A DNA stretch of 64,000 bases, from NCBI GenBank assembly GCA_023227945.1, contig JALOCC010000006.1:6968-70967 (forward strand), given 5' to 3'. Both the position numbers and the translations under genes were made by a program. This document shows, in pieces, positions 27,035 through 35,525 of this stretch (position 1 is the stretch's first letter; every line of letters starts with the position of its first letter). The notes beneath the pieces are model-generated. The model had not been told where the DNA came from, made no database searches, and saw nothing but the letters and a program-made list of their open reading frames with translations. This stretch comes from Candidatus Omnitrophota bacterium. Lineage in GTDB: Bacteria; Omnitrophota; Gorgyraeia; Duberdicusellales; 4484-171.

Positions 27035-27505
27035 ATGAAGATATCGGATTACCTAAAAAAAGAATTTTGCATAATGGATTTAAAAGCAACCACCAAGGAG
27101 CAGGCTATACGAGAGGTTGCCAGCTGCCTTACCGTTAATGGTAAGATAAAAGATAAAGAAAAGTTTATAAATGATATCCTCGAGCGCGAAAGCCTGGGTT
27201 CAACCGGAATAGGCCATAAAGTTGCAATACCACATTCGCGCACCGAAGTAGTAAATGGTTTTGCCATAGGTTTCGGCCGCTCCAAGGAGGGGATTGATTT
27301 TAAGGCGCTGGATGGAGATAAAGTTAATCTCATTTTTCTTATGGGCGCAAATCCCAGCGAGCTTAATTTGTATTTAAGGCTGCTTGCTGAGCTTTCCAGG
27401 CTGCTTATGGAAAATTCTTTCCGCAGGGAGTTGCTTTCCGTAAATACCGGCGAGGAAGTTGTGGATATAATAAAAAAATATGAAGCAAGCGGGTTAGTGC
27501 GATGA
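27035..27505 (+). CDS. PTS fructose/nitrogen-type EIIA domain protein
   Basis: The 156-residue EIIA of the fructose/mannitol/PtsN class (PF00359) has phosphorylatable His in VAIPHSRTEVV, preceded by ERESLGSTGIGHK. GGAGGT precedes ATG 27035; an upstream in-frame GTG would translate repeat sequence. No HPr, EI or sugar-specific EIIBC lies nearby, so a regulatory PtsN-like role is more likely than sugar uptake. It overlaps glgC by 4 nt (ATGA), linking it to glycogen metabolism. Confidence 0.85.
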   Translation: MKISDYLKKEFCIMDLKATTKEQAIREVASCLTVNGKIKDKEKFINDILERESLGSTGIGHKVAIPHSRTEVVNGFAIGFGRSKEGIDFKALDGDKVNLIFLMGANPSELNLYLRLLAELSRLLMENSFRRELLSVNTGEEVVDIIKKYEASGLVR

Positions 27506-28722
27506 TGAAAACTCAAAGCGGAGAAGTTCTTTCCATGGTTATGGCAGGTGGCCGCGGCGAGCGGTTATATCCTTTAACGCTTGAACGCACGAAGCCATCG
27601 GTTCCTTTCGGCGGAAAATATAGGATAATAGATTTTGCCTTAAGCAACCTTATAAACTCCGGTATTTATTCTATATACGTATTAGTGCAATATAAATCCC
27701 AATCGTTGATTGAGCATATAAGGACTACCTGGAGTAAGGGGGGCGTGCTTACCAAGCATTTTGTAACTGTGGTTCCGCCTCAAATGAGGAAAAAACAGGA
27801 ATGGTACAAAGGCACAGCTGACTCTATATATCAGAACATAAATTTAGTTTATGATTTCAAGCCAAGATTTGTTGCTATATTTGCCGGAGACCATATCTAC
27901 CGGATGAATATAAGCGAAATGATTGATTATCATTTACGTAAAAAAGCTCATCTTACAATTTCGGTTATGCCGATGGAGTCGAAATATTCCAGTCAGTTCG
28001 GCATAGTCGGTGTGAATGATGAAAATAGAGTCAAAAGTTTTGAAGAAAAACCGGTGATTTCAAGCAAAAAAACGATTTTCGCGTCAATGGGCAATTACAT
28101 TTTTGATACGGATTTTCTTATAGATGTTCTTGAGGAAGATGCTAAGCGAGACACCAGCCGCGATTTCGGAAAAGATATAATACCCTACCTTGCCAAGCGC
28201 AACGCAAAAGTTTACGCCTATGATTTTTCGAAAAATAGAATACCTGGCCTGAATAAATATGAAAGCCCTTTTTACTGGAAAGACGTAGGAACTATTGCCA
28301 GCTATTGGCAGGCGAATATGGATTTATTAGGTACATCTCCGAGCCTTGACCTGGATAACCAGAGCTGGCCTATTTATGCTTCTAACTTGGACAGCCCCCC
28401 GGCAAGAATTATAGAATCAGAGATAGAAAATTCCCTGGTTTGTGAAGGTTCTAGGATATCAGGGGCAAAAATAAAAAATTCAATTATCGGGCGCGCAGTT
28501 AAAGTTGAACAGGGCTGCATAATAGAAGATTCGATAGTAATGGATTTTACCTACATACATAAAGGTTCTCATTTGAAAAAGGTTATAACCGACCGTTTTA
28601 ATATTATTCCTCGCGACAGCCGCATAGGCCATAACAGAAAAGAAGACAGCAAGAATTACTATCTGGATTCTTCAGGTATTACAGTTGTAAAACGCGGCTC
28701 AAGAAAAGCATATTACTTTTAA
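27502..28722 (+). CDS. glgC: Glucose-1-phosphate adenylyltransferase
   Basis: Makes ADP-glucose, the first committed step of glycogen synthesis. The 406-residue protein has the pyrophosphorylase signature VMAGGRGERLYPLTLERTKPSVPFGGKYRIIDFALSN and the substrate segments YKGTADSIYQN and FAGDHIYRM. A left-handed beta-helix C-terminus (SLVCEGSRISGAKIKNSIIGRAVKVEQGCIIEDSIV) follows. It is translationally coupled to the upstream EIIA gene. The partner phosphorylase glgP lies at 39120; glycogen synthase and branching enzyme are not in the window. Confidence 0.92.
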   Translation: MMKTQSGEVLSMVMAGGRGERLYPLTLERTKPSVPFGGKYRIIDFALSNLINSGIYSIYVLVQYKSQSLIEHIRTTWSKGGVLTKHFVTVVPPQMRKKQEWYKGTADSIYQNINLVYDFKPRFVAIFAGDHIYRMNISEMIDYHLRKKAHLTISVMPMESKYSSQFGIVGVNDENRVKSFEEKPVISSKKTIFASMGNYIFDTDFLIDVLEEDAKRDTSRDFGKDIIPYLAKRNAKVYAYDFSKNRIPGLNKYESPFYWKDVGTIASYWQANMDLLGTSPSLDLDNQSWPIYASNLDSPPARIIESEIENSLVCEGSRISGAKIKNSIIGRAVKVEQGCIIEDSIVMDFTYIHKGSHLKKVITDRFNIIPRDSRIGHNRKEDSKNYYLDSSGITVVKRGSRKAYYF

Positions 28723-28750
28723 GTATAGGTTGATACAGCTATTTTGTAAA

Positions 28751-28887
28751 ATAACCAATAACCAAGATACAATAACCAAACAAATTCCAATAATCAATAA
28801 CCAAACAATTTTTTCGTTATCCTTTTGGATATTGGAATTTGGTCATTGGTTATTGTTTGGTCATTGGAAATTGGAACTTGGTTATTT
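28751..28887. repeat. Imperfect palindrome, ATAACCAATAACCAA word family (copy 2)
   Basis: The left arm matches the 18595-18709 copy almost base for base; the right arm has GGAATTTGGTCATTGG and GGAACTTGGTTATT. It fills the glgC-nitroreductase gap. Confidence 0.75.
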
Positions 28888-28906
28888 CTCACTATCTGTA
28901 TAGAAC

Positions 28907-29434
28907 ATGGATGTATTCGAAGCAATAAAGAAAAGAAGAAGTGTTCGTGGCTACCTGGATAAACCAGTTGAGGAAGGTAAGCTTTTAAAGATCCTCGAAG
29001 CTGCCCGCCTTGCGCCTTCTGCTTCCAATAGGCAAGAGTGGAGATTCGTCGTAGTTAAGGATAAAGAATTAAAAGTGCAGCTTGCTAAAGCAGCCAAGGG
29101 CCAGGTATTTATTGGCCAGGCCCCAGTAGTTATAGCCTGTTGCGCAGAAACCGATAGCCATCTAATGACTTGCGGGCAATTGTGTTATCCTATAGATGTA
29201 GCAATAGCTATAGACCATATGACACTTAGAGCAGTTGAATTAGGCCTTGATACATGCTGGATTGGCGCATTTTGGGAAGAAGAAGTAAAAAAAATCCTTG
29301 AGATACCAAAAGATATAAAAGTCGTTGAATTGCTTTGTTTGGGTTATGCAAAAGAAGAGCCGCAATGCCCAAAAGATCGGCTTAAAATCGGAAAAATAGT
29401 TTTTTCCGAAAAGTGGGATAAACCTTACCGTTAA
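28907..29434 (+). CDS. Nitroreductase family FMN oxidoreductase
   Basis: The 175-residue single-domain flavoprotein starts with the family FMN-binding pattern IKKRRSVRGYLDKPVEEGKLLKILEAARLAPSASNRQEWRFVVVKD. It ends with the phosphate-binding stretch GLDTCWIGAFWEEEVKKIL, then CLGYAKEEP. It would reduce nitro, quinone or enone substrates with NAD(P)H; the substrate is not predictable. It stands alone between two repeat-filled gaps. Confidence 0.88.
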   Translation: MDVFEAIKKRRSVRGYLDKPVEEGKLLKILEAARLAPSASNRQEWRFVVVKDKELKVQLAKAAKGQVFIGQAPVVIACCAETDSHLMTCGQLCYPIDVAIAIDHMTLRAVELGLDTCWIGAFWEEEVKKILEIPKDIKVVELLCLGYAKEEPQCPKDRLKIGKIVFSEKWDKPYR

Positions 29435-29489
29435 ACGCAGATATGCGCGAAATCCTTCCTGTAAGCAAAATGTAATTTTTCCAGTATTC

Positions 29490-29697
29490 CGGCAACCGTT
29501 AAGATAGCAAAGTTTTCGGTTGAGTCAAGCGGTTGCGGTTGTCTGCCCGCCGCAGGCGGGCGAGCTCGTCACGGTTGCGTTAAACGTTATCCGTCTTTTT
29601 TATTCTTTTGATACGTAACCGTTAAACGAATGACGTAACGAGCCGCGCAACCGATAAACGTAAGACGTAACCCGGCAATTTAACGGTTAATACGAGA
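29490..29697. repeat. Imperfect palindrome, GGTTGCG/CGTAACC family with nested GC hairpin
   Basis: GCGGTTGCGGTTG and CACGGTTGCGTTAAACGTTA words on the left; ACGTAACCGTTAAACG, ACGTAACGAGCCGCG and CGCAACCGATAAACG on the right. A nested CTGCCCGCCGCAGGCGGGCGAG stem lies inside. It fills most of the 460-bp gap between nitroreductase and pta. Confidence 0.65.
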
Positions 29698-29704
29698 AGA
29701 ATGA

Positions 29705-29732
29705 TTGATTTTTAGTGTTTGGGTGGTATAAT
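29705..29732 (+). promoter_or_regulatory. Promoter of pta-ackA
   Basis: TTGATT at 29705-29710, a 16-nt spacer and TATAAT at 29727-29732 with an extended -10 (TGG immediately upstream). It is followed by a CGCGAATT palindrome that would lie in the leader. Confidence 0.6.
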
Positions 29733-29749
29733 TAACAAGTTTTTTGGTG

Positions 29750-29880
29750 GCGCGAATAAACGCTAATTTTAACCTTGATAGCTTTATTAAGGTATAAACG
29801 CGAATACTCGCGAATGAGAAACAAATACTAATAAACTATTCGCGACAATTCGCGTTAGATTTGCGAAAATTCGCGTTTAC
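29750..29880. repeat. Imperfect palindrome, CGCGAATT word family (copy 6)
   Basis: CGCGAATAAACGCTAAT, TTATTAAGGTATAAACGCGAAT and CTCGCGAAT on the left; ATTCGCGACAATTCGCGTT and GCGAAAATTCGCGTTTAC on the right. It ends 4 nt before the pta Shine-Dalgarno (GGGAGG). Confidence 0.72.
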
Positions 29881-29895
29881 TGAAGGGAGGAATCT

Positions 29896-30843
29896 ATGAA
29901 TCCGATTATCGAACGTATCAGGGCAAGAGCAAAACAAAACCCAAAAAAAATAATCTTTCCGGAAGATAATGACGAACGGGTGCTTGAGGCGATAAAGTAT
30001 ATCGAAAAAGAACGCATTGCCATCCCCATGCTTCTTACTCACGATAACCTTGAACCGGAAAAGCAGGAAGAATTCGCCAACATTTTTTACGAGAGAAAGC
30101 AGGTAAAAGGCATAACCTTCGAAGAAGCCAGAGAAATGACTGAAAATCCTCTTAACTACGCTGCGATGATGGTTAAACGTGGTTATGCTGACGGCTTTGT
30201 TGCCGGCGCAAGATTAACGTCTTCTTCAGTAATAAAAGCTTCTCTTAATTGCCTTGAACTGGATAGAAGCATTGGCCTTATTTCAAGTTGTTTTTTAATG
30301 GCTGTTCCAAATTGTGAATACGGAGAGCGAGGAGTATTTCTTTATGCTGATTGCGGAGTAATTCCGTATCCGACAAGCGAGCAGCTTGCAACGATTGCAA
30401 TATCAACAGCGCGTTTTGCGAAAGAAATTTTAGAGTTTGACCCCAAAGTAGCGCTTTTAAGTTTCTCCACAAAGGGAAGCGCGGAAGGCAGGTGGGTTGA
30501 TAAAATAAAGGAAGCAGTTGAGGTAGCTAAATCACGAAACAGCGGCTTTGCTATAGATGGAGAGCTTCAGGTAGATGCGGCACTCGTTCCTGATGTTGCG
30601 AAAAGAAAGCTTGGCGACAGCGAAGTTGCGGGGCGTGCCAATGTTTTGATTTTTCCTAATCTTGATGCGGGTAATATTTGTTATAAAATAACCCAAAGGC
30701 TTGCGAATGCCCGCGCAGTTGGGCCTATAATTCTTGGCACAGTGCAACCGTGCAGCGACCTTTCGCGCGGCTGCGATGTAGATGATATTGTTGACTGTAC
30801 GGCAGTTACAGTAATAAGAGCGCAAAAAGCCGCACAAAAATAA
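29896..30843 (+). CDS. pta: Phosphate acetyltransferase
   Basis: Converts acetyl-CoA and phosphate to acetyl phosphate. The 315-residue single-domain enzyme of the PTA_PTB family has IIFPEDNDERVLEAIKYI at the N-terminus, GYADGFVAGA, GSAEGRWVDKIKEA, and LIFPNLDAGNICYKITQRLANARAVGPIILGT with GCDVDDIVDCTAVT at the C-terminus. The next gene is ackA, giving the standard acetate/ATP-producing pair. A GGGAGG RBS lies upstream, right after the CGCGAATT palindrome. Confidence 0.93.
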   Translation: MNPIIERIRARAKQNPKKIIFPEDNDERVLEAIKYIEKERIAIPMLLTHDNLEPEKQEEFANIFYERKQVKGITFEEAREMTENPLNYAAMMVKRGYADGFVAGARLTSSSVIKASLNCLELDRSIGLISSCFLMAVPNCEYGERGVFLYADCGVIPYPTSEQLATIAISTARFAKEILEFDPKVALLSFSTKGSAEGRWVDKIKEAVEVAKSRNSGFAIDGELQVDAALVPDVAKRKLGDSEVAGRANVLIFPNLDAGNICYKITQRLANARAVGPIILGTVQPCSDLSRGCDVDDIVDCTAVTVIRAQKAAQK

Positions 30844-30856
30844 GCCCGAAAAATGA

Positions 30857-30937
30857 ACCCCGCCCTTCCAAAAGATAGGAAGGGCGGGGTAAAAATATCT
30901 CTACTAAAAAAATAATCTAAAGGAGGAAGGGCGGGGT
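30857..30937 (+). promoter_or_regulatory. pta-ackA intergenic hairpin with competing third arm over the ackA start
   Basis: ACCCCGCCCTTCC (30857-30869) is complementary to GGAAGGGCGGGGT at 30878-30890. It is equally complementary to a second copy of that 13-mer at 30925-30937, which overlaps the ackA Shine-Dalgarno and GTG start. The two pairings exclude each other: the second would hide the ackA start. No U-tract follows the first hairpin. Confidence 0.6.
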
Positions 30938-32036
30938 GAAAATACTAGTAATAAATTGCGGCAGTTCTTCCATAAAGTATAAACTTTATGAATTCCCCAG
31001 AAAAAAATTAATTACAAAGGGGTTAATTGAAAAAATCGGAGAAAAAAATTCTTCCATACAAAACCATTCGCAGGGAATAAAAGAATTATTTTCCCGCCTC
31101 GTTAAAAACAGGATACTAAAGGACATAAATGAAATTGCTGCTATAGGCCACAGGGTTGTCCATGGCGGCGAAACATTCAAAAAGCCCACCGTAATAGATG
31201 CGCAAGTAATTGCGAAGATAAAAGACTGTATTGGCCTTGCTCCTTTGCATAATCCGGCAAATCTTGAGGGTATTCTTGGCTGTAAAGAAGTTTTACCCGA
31301 AATCCGCCAGGTTGCCGTGTTTGATACGGCATACCATCAGACAATTCCCGACTACGCGTATTCTTACGCAATACCCGGAGAATATTACAAAAAATACGGA
31401 GTTAGAAAATACGGATTTCACGGCACATCCCACCAGTTTGTTGCGCATAAATGCGCTGAGGTTTTAAATAAACCGTTGAATAAGCTAAAAATAATAACCT
31501 GTCATCTTGGAAACGGTTGCAGCATTGCTGCTGTGGATAGAGGAAAAGTAATAGATACTTCAATGGGCTTTACTCCACTGGAAGGCCTGATTATGGGTAC
31601 ACGCTGCGGCGATATTGATGTTGCAGCAGTTTTTTATATAATGGAAAAAGAACGCCTGACAATTCATCAAATGGATGAAATTCTAAACAGAAAGAGCGGG
31701 CTTTTGGGTGTTTCCGGCATAAGCAATGACATAAGAACGCTCAAAGAAGAGGTTAAAAAGAAAAATACATCTGCAAAACTTGCAATTGATATGTTTTTAC
31801 ACAGGATAAAAAAATATATAGGCGCGTATCATCTTATTTTAGATGGGGCTGATGCCGTATGTTTTACTGCCGGAATAGGTGAGAATAACCCGGCTATGAT
31901 AAATAAGCTAAAAAAACATATCCGCAAAATATCACGCAAGGTTAAAGTTTTGGTTGTGCCCACCGATGAAGAGCTGATGATTGCAAGTTTAACCTACGGG
32001 TTGCTTAATAATACATCCAAGCCGAAAAAAGACTAA
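30936..32036 (+). CDS. ackA: Acetate kinase
   Basis: Transfers phosphate from acetyl phosphate to ADP. The 366-residue ASKHA enzyme has LVINCGSSSIKYKLYE at the N-terminus, GHRVVHGGE, FDTAYHQTIPDYAY with YGFHGTSHQFVAHK, HLGNGCSIAAVDRGKVIDTSMGFTPLEGLIMGTRCGDID, and FTAGIGENNP near the end. It is somewhat shorter than the usual 395-400 residues. It starts with GTG at 30936, preceded by AAAGGAGG; that start lies inside a 13-nt repeat able to pair with upstream sequence. Confidence 0.94.
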   Translation: MKILVINCGSSSIKYKLYEFPRKKLITKGLIEKIGEKNSSIQNHSQGIKELFSRLVKNRILKDINEIAAIGHRVVHGGETFKKPTVIDAQVIAKIKDCIGLAPLHNPANLEGILGCKEVLPEIRQVAVFDTAYHQTIPDYAYSYAIPGEYYKKYGVRKYGFHGTSHQFVAHKCAEVLNKPLNKLKIITCHLGNGCSIAAVDRGKVIDTSMGFTPLEGLIMGTRCGDIDVAAVFYIMEKERLTIHQMDEILNRKSGLLGVSGISNDIRTLKEEVKKKNTSAKLAIDMFLHRIKKYIGAYHLILDGADAVCFTAGIGENNPAMINKLKKHIRKISRKVKVLVVPTDEELMIASLTYGLLNNTSKPKKD

Positions 32037-32057
32037 TCTTAAATTACGGAGGTAATT

Positions 32058-32420
32058 ATGTTACGGACAATGTTGAAATCAAAAATTTACTACGCAACAG
32101 TAACAGAAGCGCAGCTTCATTATAAAGGAAGCATTACTATAGATGAGGACATAATAGAAAAGGCAAATTTGCTGGTTCATGAAAAAGTCGAAGTCCTCAA
32201 CATGAATAACGGCTCACGCATAGAAACCTATGTGATTTCCGGTAAACGCGGTAGCGGTATAATTTGTTTAAACGGCCCGGCAGCAAGGACCGGCATAAAA
32301 GGGGATAAGCTGGTTATATTAGCGTATGGTTTATACGACGAAAATGAAATTAAGGGATTAAAGGCAAATTACGTGGAGCTTGACGATGCAAACAAAATTA
32401 AGAATATACACCTGGCCTGA
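32058..32420 (+). CDS. panD: Aspartate 1-decarboxylase
   Basis: Makes beta-alanine for pantothenate/CoA. The 120-residue proenzyme has the self-cleavage site Gly24-Ser25 in YKGSITIDE, which yields the pyruvoyl cofactor. The conserved NGSRIETYVI and LNGPAARTGIKGDKLVILAYG segments are present. It lies 21 nt after ackA with GGAGG upstream, and its 3' end overlaps def by about 35 nt. Confidence 0.94.
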   Translation: MLRTMLKSKIYYATVTEAQLHYKGSITIDEDIIEKANLLVHEKVEVLNMNNGSRIETYVISGKRGSGIICLNGPAARTGIKGDKLVILAYGLYDENEIKGLKANYVELDDANKIKNIHLA

Positions 32421-32913
32421 GCGCATTTTATCTAAAAAATGCAGAAAAGTTTCCGTAGTGGACGATAAGATAAGGAAGATTATTGATGAGATGCGGCTTT
32501 TGATGATTGAAGGTAAAGGTGTTGGTATTGCTGCAAACCAGGTCGGGATTGATTTAAGATTGGCAGTTATTGAATTCGAAGATAAAATTTTTAAAATTGT
32601 CAATCCGCGCATATTAAAGAAAGAAGGGAAAGTCAAATTTTTAGAAGGCTGCCTTAGCTTCCCCGGTTTGGAAGTTGAAATCAACAGAGCGAAAAAAATA
32701 TGGGTTTCTTATACTAACGAAAAGAATGAACCGGTTGACCTTGAGCTGGATGGCATATTCTCTATAGTATTTCAGCATGAGATAGATCATTTAGACGGTA
32801 TATTGATAAGCGATAAAATATCATTCTGGAAGAAAATGAAAGTTGCCCCGCTGCTGAAGAAAATCAAAAAAGATACCAAAAATGAATTGTCTAAACAAGC
32901 AAAAAAATATTAA
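32386..32913 (+). CDS. def: Peptide deformylase
   Basis: Removes the formyl group from nascent protein N-termini. The 175-residue metalloenzyme has all three motifs: [18 protein letters not shown] (metal Cys) and QHEIDHLDG (two metal His and catalytic Glu). I chose ATG 32386 with GGAG upstream; TTG 32380 is possible. The overlap with the end of panD indicates translational coupling. Confidence 0.93.
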   Translation: MQTKLRIYTWPERILSKKCRKVSVVDDKIRKIIDEMRLLMIEGKGVGIAANQVGIDLRLAVIEFEDKIFKIVNPRILKKEGKVKFLEGCLSFPGLEVEINRAKKIWVSYTNEKNEPVDLELDGIFSIVFQHEIDHLDGILISDKISFWKKMKVAPLLKKIKKDTKNELSKQAKKY

Positions 32914-33082
32914 CGATTGTAACTGTTCGTACGAGCCTTGTGCAAGAAAAGGTGTTTGTTGCGAGTGCCTGCGTTATCACCGCGCAAGTTCAGAACTTCC
33001 TGCCTGCTATTTTGCATCTGATGCCGAAAAAACATACGACCGTTCAATAAATCATTTTTTAAAAGTTAACAAAAATAAATGA
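32882..33082 (+). CDS. Small cysteine-rich protein (DUF6485-like)
   Basis: The 66-residue protein has the pattern C-x-C-x4-C-x4-G-x-CCEC-x2-YH-x6-LPAC-F, then [12 protein letters not shown]. This matches a family of small cytosolic zinc- or cluster-binding proteins (DUF6485) of unknown function. It overlaps the end of def and its TGA overlaps the trxB start (ATGA), so it is locked in this operon. Its cysteines next to a thioredoxin-reductase-like gene may hint at a redox link (inference). Confidence 0.75.
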   Translation: MNCLNKQKNINDCNCSYEPCARKGVCCECLRYHRASSELPACYFASDAEKTYDRSINHFLKVNKNK

Positions 33083-34011
33083 AAAAAACTATAGATTTAG
33101 CCATAATCGGCGGCGGTATCGCGGGAGTTAGCGCTGCTATTTATGCAAAGAGAGCAGGTTTAAATTTTTGTCTTTTTGAGCCGAAAGCAATCGGCGGCCA
33201 GCTCTTACTTATGGAAACTGTCGATAACTATACGGGTATTTCTCTTGGTACAAAAGCAATAAACCTTGCCACACAGCTTGAAGATACCATAAAAGAATTA
33301 CAGATAGAGGTGATACCCGAAGAAATATCAAAATTTGAAATATCAGGCAAGCAGATTAATTTGACTACTTCTGAAAACTCATTTGTTGTTAATGCAGCTA
33401 TAATTACAACCGGCGCATCTTTTAAGAAGCTTGGTGCAAGCCGTGAGGAGGAGCTTACCGGAAGAGGAGTTTCTTATTGTGCTATTTGTGATGGTTTTTT
33501 CTTCAAGAATAAAACTGTTGCGGTTGTCGGCGGCGGAAATAGCGCGGTTGAAGAAGCGTTATATCTTTCGAATATCTGCAGTAAAGTATATTTGATACAT
33601 CGGCGCAAAGAATTACGTGCGATAGAATACCTGCAAAAAGAACTTTTACGTAAAAGTAATGTTGAAATTATTTTTGACACGGTTATCGAAGAGTTAAAGG
33701 GTGCGGATTGCCTTACGGGCGCAGGTATAAAAAATACAATTACTGGGGTTTCCGGCACTCTTTCTCTAAATGGTTTATTTGTAGCCATAGGAGTAAACCC
33801 GAACACGCAAGCCTTTAAAGATGCAATATCGCTTGATGAATCCGGCTTTATTACTACTGATGAAGAAATGAAGACAAATCATAATTTTGTCTGGGCAGCA
33901 GGTGATTGCAGGAAACGCCCGCTACGGCAACTGGTAACCGCATCCAGTGAGGGGGCAATTTCTGCGGTGAGTGCTTATAAATACCTTAAAGGCGGGTATA
34001 TTAGCGCATAA
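33079..34011 (+). CDS. trxB: Thioredoxin reductase-like flavoprotein
   Basis: The 310-residue FAD/NAD(P)H disulfide reductase has [17 protein letters not shown] (FAD), [11 protein letters not shown] (redox CxxC), [15 protein letters not shown] (NAD(P)H) and [25 protein letters not shown] at the C-terminus. The NADPH-specific HRR-type segment reads HRRKELRA, favouring NADPH. The thioredoxin partner is not nearby. It is coupled by a 4-nt overlap to the Cys-rich gene upstream. Confidence 0.9.
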   Translation: MKKTIDLAIIGGGIAGVSAAIYAKRAGLNFCLFEPKAIGGQLLLMETVDNYTGISLGTKAINLATQLEDTIKELQIEVIPEEISKFEISGKQINLTTSENSFVVNAAIITTGASFKKLGASREEELTGRGVSYCAICDGFFFKNKTVAVVGGGNSAVEEALYLSNICSKVYLIHRRKELRAIEYLQKELLRKSNVEIIFDTVIEELKGADCLTGAGIKNTITGVSGTLSLNGLFVAIGVNPNTQAFKDAISLDESGFITTDEEMKTNHNFVWAAGDCRKRPLRQLVTASSEGAISAVSAYKYLKGGYISA

Positions 34012-34039
34012 TAAACAGATGGCAGATGGGAGGCGGTGA

Positions 34040-34990
34040 GTGAAAAAAACGATTTCGTTGCTGTTTAAACTTTTCGTAAGCCTTGCCATTCTTTTTGTTC
34101 TTTTTAAACTGGTCCCTTATAAAGAATTAATCGAAGTTTATAAAAAATCGCAAAAGCTGTATATTTATTTATCTTTTCTCGTCTTTATTCTTACTTCTGT
34201 GATTGGTGTTTTTCGTTGGCAGTTTCTTCTTCATGCGCTTGGCGTAAAAGTTTCAACTAAAAACGCTTTCTCGTCCACCTTTGCAGGGCTTTTTTTTAAC
34301 CTCATATTTCCTTCTTTTGTCGCCGGAGATATATTTAAGGGCTTTAGCATATCAACGCACCACGGCCAGGCAAAAAAAGTTGCCTCCAGCGTTCTTATGG
34401 ATAGATTTAGCGGCGCAATTGCGTTAGTTTTAGTTGCATTTTTTTCTTATATGTTCGGCAGGAATATTTTTCGGGAGAAAGAAGTCGCATTATCCCTTGG
34501 TTTATTATGTTTGGTCATCGGCATTGTTTCATGCATAATTTTCAGTAAAAGGATTTTTTCTTTTTTGCTTAAAATTCTGGGCAAAAACCATTCTTTAAAA
34601 AGCAAGTTGGTAGATTTTCACGACCATCTTTATTTTTTCAGAAAAAATCCCTCAGTATTTCTAAAAAGCATGTATTTTTCTTTACCTATCCAGCTTCTTA
34701 CTCCGCTTATGTTTTACGTAGGCTCAAAAGCATTTGGGTTACATGTCAGCATGCTGTATTTTTTTATTCTGGTTCCCATAATAATGATGATAGCCTTAAT
34801 TCCTATTACAATCGCCGGTGCAGGAACGCGCGAGGCAGCTTCAATTTACTTTTTTTCGCTAATCGGCATAGACAAAACCATAGGCTTAGGCCTTTCTCTT
34901 TTAAATTTAGCATTTACTATATTTGTGGGGTTACTTGGAGGGCTTTTTTATGTTACTGTATATCATCGACGGCTTCAATCTCGTTCATAA
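34040..34990 (+). CDS. Lysylphosphatidylglycerol synthase TM-region / UPF0104-type membrane protein
   Basis: The 316-residue polytopic protein has about eight helices, starting ISLLFKLFVSLAILFVLFKLVPYKELIEVYKKS. The family-typical FSSTFAGLFFNLIFPSFVAGDIFKGFSIS and ITIAGAGTREAASIYFF segments are present. Members resemble the flippase half of MprF and are thought to move lipids or lipid-linked sugars. It starts at GTG 34040 with a GGGAGG RBS. Its 3' end overlaps the NYN gene by 41 nt. Confidence 0.78.
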   Translation: MKKTISLLFKLFVSLAILFVLFKLVPYKELIEVYKKSQKLYIYLSFLVFILTSVIGVFRWQFLLHALGVKVSTKNAFSSTFAGLFFNLIFPSFVAGDIFKGFSISTHHGQAKKVASSVLMDRFSGAIALVLVAFFSYMFGRNIFREKEVALSLGLLCLVIGIVSCIIFSKRIFSFLLKILGKNHSLKSKLVDFHDHLYFFRKNPSVFLKSMYFSLPIQLLTPLMFYVGSKAFGLHVSMLYFFILVPIIMMIALIPITIAGAGTREAASIYFFSLIGIDKTIGLGLSLLNLAFTIFVGLLGGLFYVTVYHRRLQSRS

Positions 34991-35414
34991 AATACCTTCC
35001 GTAAAAAAATCAGACATTCCGCAGCTTGAACTTATCCGTTATATAAAAAAACATAAACTTACCGGAAGCCTCAATAACAAAGTTATTGTTATCTTCGACG
35101 GCTCTGTAGAAATGCAGGCAAGAAATGAATCTGAATTCGAGGTAGTTTTTAGCGGCGAGCGAAGCGCCGATGACTTAATAAAGGCGAGAATAGATAAAAT
35201 AAAAAATTCAAAATACCCCGTATCCGAGCTTGTTGTAGTAAGCGATGACCGCGAGATACGTGACTATGCAAAAAAACAAGGCGCAGTATCCCAGAGAATT
35301 GGGGATTTTATAAAGTCGACAAAACAAAGTATTAACGAAGAATCCAAAGATATCAGTTATCCATTGCAAAAAGAGATAACGGATGAGATGCGTAGGATAT
35401 GGTTGAAAGAATAA
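34950..35414 (+). CDS. NYN-domain (YacP/Rae1-like) ribonuclease
   Basis: The 154-residue PIN-like nuclease has the acidic residues of the NYN/YacP fold: YIIDGFNLVHKIP (Asp8), VIVIFDGS, RSADDLIKARID and VVVSDDREIRDYAKKQGA. YacP/Rae1 cleaves mRNA at the ribosome in Bacillus, so an RNA-decay role is likely. I chose ATG 34950 because GGAGG lies 8-10 nt upstream and the conserved domain begins immediately. It overlaps the membrane protein gene. Confidence 0.8.
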   Translation: MLLYIIDGFNLVHKIPSVKKSDIPQLELIRYIKKHKLTGSLNNKVIVIFDGSVEMQARNESEFEVVFSGERSADDLIKARIDKIKNSKYPVSELVVVSDDREIRDYAKKQGAVSQRIGDFIKSTKQSINEESKDISYPLQKEITDEMRRIWLKE

Positions 35415-35422
35415 TAAACGTA

Positions 35423-35500
35423 ATGGCTGTCAGCCCTCAGTTTTCAGCTATCAGCAAAAAATCTTAACGCTGAAGACTGACGGCTGAAAGCTGGCAGCTA
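35423..35500. repeat. Imperfect palindrome, GCTGTCAG/CTGACGGC word family
   Basis: GGCTGTCAGCCCTCAGTTTTC on the left mirrors GAAGACTGACGGCTGAAAG and GCTGGCAGCTAT on the right. It lies between the NYN and metallohydrolase genes. Confidence 0.6.
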
Positions 35501-35525
35501 TTTATTGTTTCTAGTCTGGACAAAA

